Of a DNA stretch of 64,000 nt, positions 61,624 through 64,000 are shown piece by piece. The DNA is from Acrasis kona (Eukaryota; Heterolobosea; Eutetramitea; Acrasida; Acrasidae), in assembly GCA_026419775.2 (NCBI GenBank), contig JAOPGA020000167.1, forward strand, positions 62,001-126,000, read 5' to 3'. The position numbers and the translations under genes were made by a program. How positions within the stretch are numbered: the first letter of the stretch is position 1; each line of letters starts with the position of its first letter. Below the pieces are notes generated by a model. The model was not told where the DNA came from and searched no databases. It saw nothing but the letters and a program-made list of their open reading frames with translations.

Positions 61624-62880
61624 ATGAGAGCTTTATTAATAATAGTAGCTCTTGCTTGCATTATCGAGTCATTTAGCTGCGTGACGCCAAGAGTTATAGG
61701 AAATGGAAATGGATTATCGTATATCTTTTTACCAGATAGTACTATTGTTGGAATTTATGATGATTGTGGATTATTTAAAACAAACATCATCCTACCGTTC
61801 TATCCTGCTTCAGTTGCCATTAATCCCAACGATCCCTCGCAAGCGATTGTTGTGGGTGTTCCTGCACCCCCTCCCCTACTAAGAAGGGGATTGGGAAAGC
61901 ATCGCCAACTTCCTCTTCCTTTGCCCTTGCCGATTACACCAATTCCCGCGACTGGAACGGAACTTGCTGTATTGAACCTATGTGATGGAACCCTTGTTGC
62001 AAGGCAGCCGATTGTGGGACCTGCCAGAATTGAGCTTATCGAGGCCAATGTTGTATTCGTGAGCTCTCCTAGAGCAGCTCAAACCTGCGTTAGAAGATTT
62101 GGCCTACCCAATCTTGTTCCAATACCGGGCCTCGTTTGCTTTGTTGGTGGCGCTAGAATAGTCGGTACAATCTTGGAGGGTGTTAGAGCCGCTATTCTAT
62201 CGACCGGATTGACCGGTCAAACATTCGATAGAATCAACTTGGACACATTTACATTGATGCCATCCTACACGCCAACAGCAGGTGTGCCAATTTATGCAAA
62301 CAACGATATTATTATTTCCTACGATGGAGTAGAAACCATCACATTCTTTAGGGTGAACGGAGACGTTGCAGTTCCTGAAAGATCCCTTAGACTAGGTTTC
62401 ACTTCCGGAGCCACAGTTCTTGATATTGATTACTGCTGTCCCTTCCACATCCATATCATGGGATTTGTTGGCGTTAACTACGGCATTGGTTTAGTAAGAG
62501 TGGATCTACATACTCTTGATGTCATCAATGTGCCTCCAATATTTTTGACAAATGATATTTTGGCTATTCCTGCGGGTGCAGGTGCAGTTGGACTGACGTT
62601 GCTACCTGTAGCCGCCACTGTACAAGGTAACAATTGGGTCATATACAATAATAGGGGAGGTGTATATGTATTGAAGCTCTCGAATGGCGTGTTGTTTGTA
62701 CTTGGAGATATACGACTAGAACATGTATGTGAACTGAAGGGAAGAGATTCTTGTCACAAAGATTTATGCTGTCATCATCACAAGTTATACCGTGGAACAC
62801 CTCTATTGAGCGTCTATGAGGAGAGTATGGCAATGTCTACAATAACGCCAGAATCTGTTGTGCTGAGAAATATTGAATAA
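61624..62880 (+). CDS. Secreted propeller-like protein, unknown
   Basis: 418 residues, single exon, signal peptide MRALLIIVALACIIESFSC. Rich in Val, Ile, Pro and Gly with repeating beta-strand units (SYIFLPDSTIVGIYDDCG, FYPASVAINPNDPSQAIVVG, TELAVLNLCDGTLVA) like a beta-propeller. A short Cys/His-rich tail (CELKGRDSCHKDLCCHHH) could bind metal or form disulfides. A PLPLPLPITPIP loop is low complexity. No enzyme motif seen. An AATAAA signal overlaps its stop codon (62876-62881). Confidence 0.7.
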   Translation: MRALLIIVALACIIESFSCVTPRVIGNGNGLSYIFLPDSTIVGIYDDCGLFKTNIILPFYPASVAINPNDPSQAIVVGVPAPPPLLRRGLGKHRQLPLPLPLPITPIPATGTELAVLNLCDGTLVARQPIVGPARIELIEANVVFVSSPRAAQTCVRRFGLPNLVPIPGLVCFVGGARIVGTILEGVRAAILSTGLTGQTFDRINLDTFTLMPSYTPTAGVPIYANNDIIISYDGVETITFFRVNGDVAVPERSLRLGFTSGATVLDIDYCCPFHIHIMGFVGVNYGIGLVRVDLHTLDVINVPPIFLTNDILAIPAGAGAVGLTLLPVAATVQGNNWVIYNNRGGVYVLKLSNGVLFVLGDIRLEHVCELKGRDSCHKDLCCHHHKLYRGTPLLSVYEESMAMSTITPESVVLRNIE

Positions 62881-62944
62881 AAGACACATTACTATCTTGA
62901 TATTTATTGATGTGCTTACAAAATTGAACACTTTCACTTTGTGA

Positions 62945-63493
62945 TCATCGGTCTGTCTGTTTGGTTTGACTTGTATTTTTAGGTCGTTTGTGTTTCAACG
63001 CAGAAAACACTTCTAATTCAGTGCTATATTTGAACGTCATCTTCAAATGTTATTATCAGAATGTAGAGTGATATACGTCGCAGTCCGACAATGTTTGAAT
63101 CTTGGTCTTCTCAAATAGCCTGGCGCGAAAAGGACCACTTCTAAAGCAAGAATCGCAAACTGGATTAAAACCCAGTGGGAGCATTTGTTTGCAGACATCG
63201 CACATTTTCCATTCGGGGTCGTCCTCAACTACGTCTATGTCTTCTTCTTCGGATGAAGTATCCCAGTCGCTGGTTGTATAATCTTCAAGGCAGGTTTTAC
63301 AAATCCAATCATCTGCTTCTTCCGCATCGTCCTCCAATTCTTGCTGGTAGCGATCAACACAGCTTTGACAGAAGGAATTGACGCACACCCCACATCTAAT
63401 AATACAACATTTTCCATACTCTAAATCACAGTTCGAGCAATCCTCAAATGAATTAGTTGTACTTTCGCAGGATGGGCATCTTTTGTTGTTCAT
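62945..63493 (-). CDS. Cys-rich zinc-binding protein
   Basis: Exon 1 63077-63493, intron 36 nt, exon 2 62945-63040 (ATGACGTTC... reads on in phase as an internal Met codon). About 170 residues. Cysteine pairs: CPSC, CSNC, CGVC, CQSC, CKTC, then CDVC, CDSC; an acidic stretch (SSEEEDIDVVEDD) in the middle. Looks like two adjoining zinc-binding modules (PHD/RING-like spacing is not exact). Divergent from the last gene with only 14 bp between start codons. Confidence 0.65.
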
Positions 63494-63507
63494 AACAAAT
63501 TATTACA

Positions 63508-64000
63508 ATGAAACTTTTCCTGCTCGTGCTTCTCCAAACCCTGCTGGTCACGATACACACATTACATGTAAAATATGAATTTGGTAGTAACATATCGCCA
63601 ATTGTGGCAGTTAGAGTGTCAAAGTATTTAGATGAACTTTCGTTAAAATCAAATGGACCAAACACTCAAGCTGTTCTGTTGCACTTTGGAGATACCAACA
63701 AAACTGAAGATATAATCAGCATACATGAGTTATTCAAATTAAAAGAAGAGTCTTACATAATCCGTTCAAAAAGAGAGGGTGGCAATCTGCACATTGCCAC
63801 TAACGGGAAAGCCTTTGAGCCACAATCCTTTTTTTCCCCAAATGCTCACGGAAACATTGGAGCACATTTTGGTGTTTACGCATTACTTGAACAGGCCCTT
63901 CAGTTTTCTTTTTTACATCCTTTGATGCCATCTGTTTGTCATTTGATTTTAATCAAAAATCCTAACAATGACAGATTCCTTCTGAAGTAGAAATTAATGA
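63508..64000 (+). CDS. Secreted carbohydrate-processing-enzyme-like protein, 3' truncated by window end
   Basis: Exon 1 63508-63933, intron 63934-63974 (41 nt, TCCTAACAATG branch), exon 2 begins 63975 with IPSEVEIN and runs off the edge. Signal peptide MKLFLLVLLQTLLVTIHT. The segment ESYIIRSKREGGNLHIATNG and then HFGVYALLEQALQFSFLHP is the pattern of the N-terminal (non-catalytic) domain of alpha-glucuronidase and GH20-like enzymes, where ESY-I is followed by ...G..YG..-LLE.LG..F.HP. The catalytic part is outside the window, so the family is a guess. Start is clear. Confidence 0.6.

Noticed and set aside
1..64000. Mobile elements and CRISPR arrays
   Set aside because: No transposase, reverse transcriptase, long terminal repeats or spaced direct repeats were seen; the coding repeats at 42545-42935 and 27030-27335 are protein-coding.

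Overview
This is a eukaryotic, AT-rich, gene-dense nuclear window from a free-living protist, most likely a heterolobosean amoeba of the Naegleria/Acrasis kind. The assignment is an inference. It rests on about 50 introns of roughly 34-49 nt (GT...AG, several with a TACTAAC/CTAAC-like branch site), a BLUF-domain photoactivated adenylyl cyclase, a CAMSAP protein with a CKK domain, a Crinkler-type gene, and otherwise ordinary eukaryotic housekeeping genes. I resolved about 40 protein genes. No rRNA, tRNA, CRISPR array or intact transposon was recognised. Exon joins were checked by phase and by the continuity of family motifs.

Layout. 0-6.7 kb: a partial acidic gene, a four-exon Crinkler-like NTPase/nuclease gene, a decayed duplicated fragment, a condensation-type acyltransferase and a secreted beta-protein. 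6.7-17.6 kb: COPB2 (coat protein), the meiotic helicase HFM1/MER3 in ten exons, RIF1 and a SHOCT protein. 17.7-24.9 kb: an MFS transporter, SMN, TRM9, spastin, retromer VPS26, and a CCCH zinc finger fused to a tubulin-tyrosine-ligase-like enzyme, followed at once by a 37-codon ORF. 25-33 kb: a secreted GH17 glucanase with Cys modules and an apparent frameshift, a Thr/Pro-repeat surface protein, a PfkB kinase and a giant GAF/cyclase-like protein. 33.2-38.3 kb: dynein light chain LC8, the mitochondrial oxodicarboxylate carrier, TIP41, a Cys-rich nuclear-type protein and a 1.1 kb gap with orphan coding-like fragments.

38.3-43.8 kb holds a giant Gln/Asn-rich membrane protein with a 25-residue tandem repeat and one apparent frameshift. 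43.9-52.2 kb: two unknown small proteins, mitochondrial HSP10, CAMSAP, a tandem doublecortin protein, an FCP1 phosphatase and the photoactivated adenylyl cyclase. 52.2-64 kb: a poorly resolved acidic gene, an aquaporin with altered NPA boxes, a secreted protein, CDC5L, an unknown Ser/Pro protein, ZW10, a secreted propeller-like protein, a Cys-rich protein and the start of a secreted carbohydrate-enzyme-like gene.

Themes. Microtubule biology is prominent (spastin, TTL-like, LC8, CAMSAP, doublecortin, ZW10). So are secreted proteins for feeding and surface, and two class III cyclase-type signalling proteins, one of them light-gated. Genes are tightly packed: several convergent pairs end 11-37 bp apart, so their transcripts must overlap.
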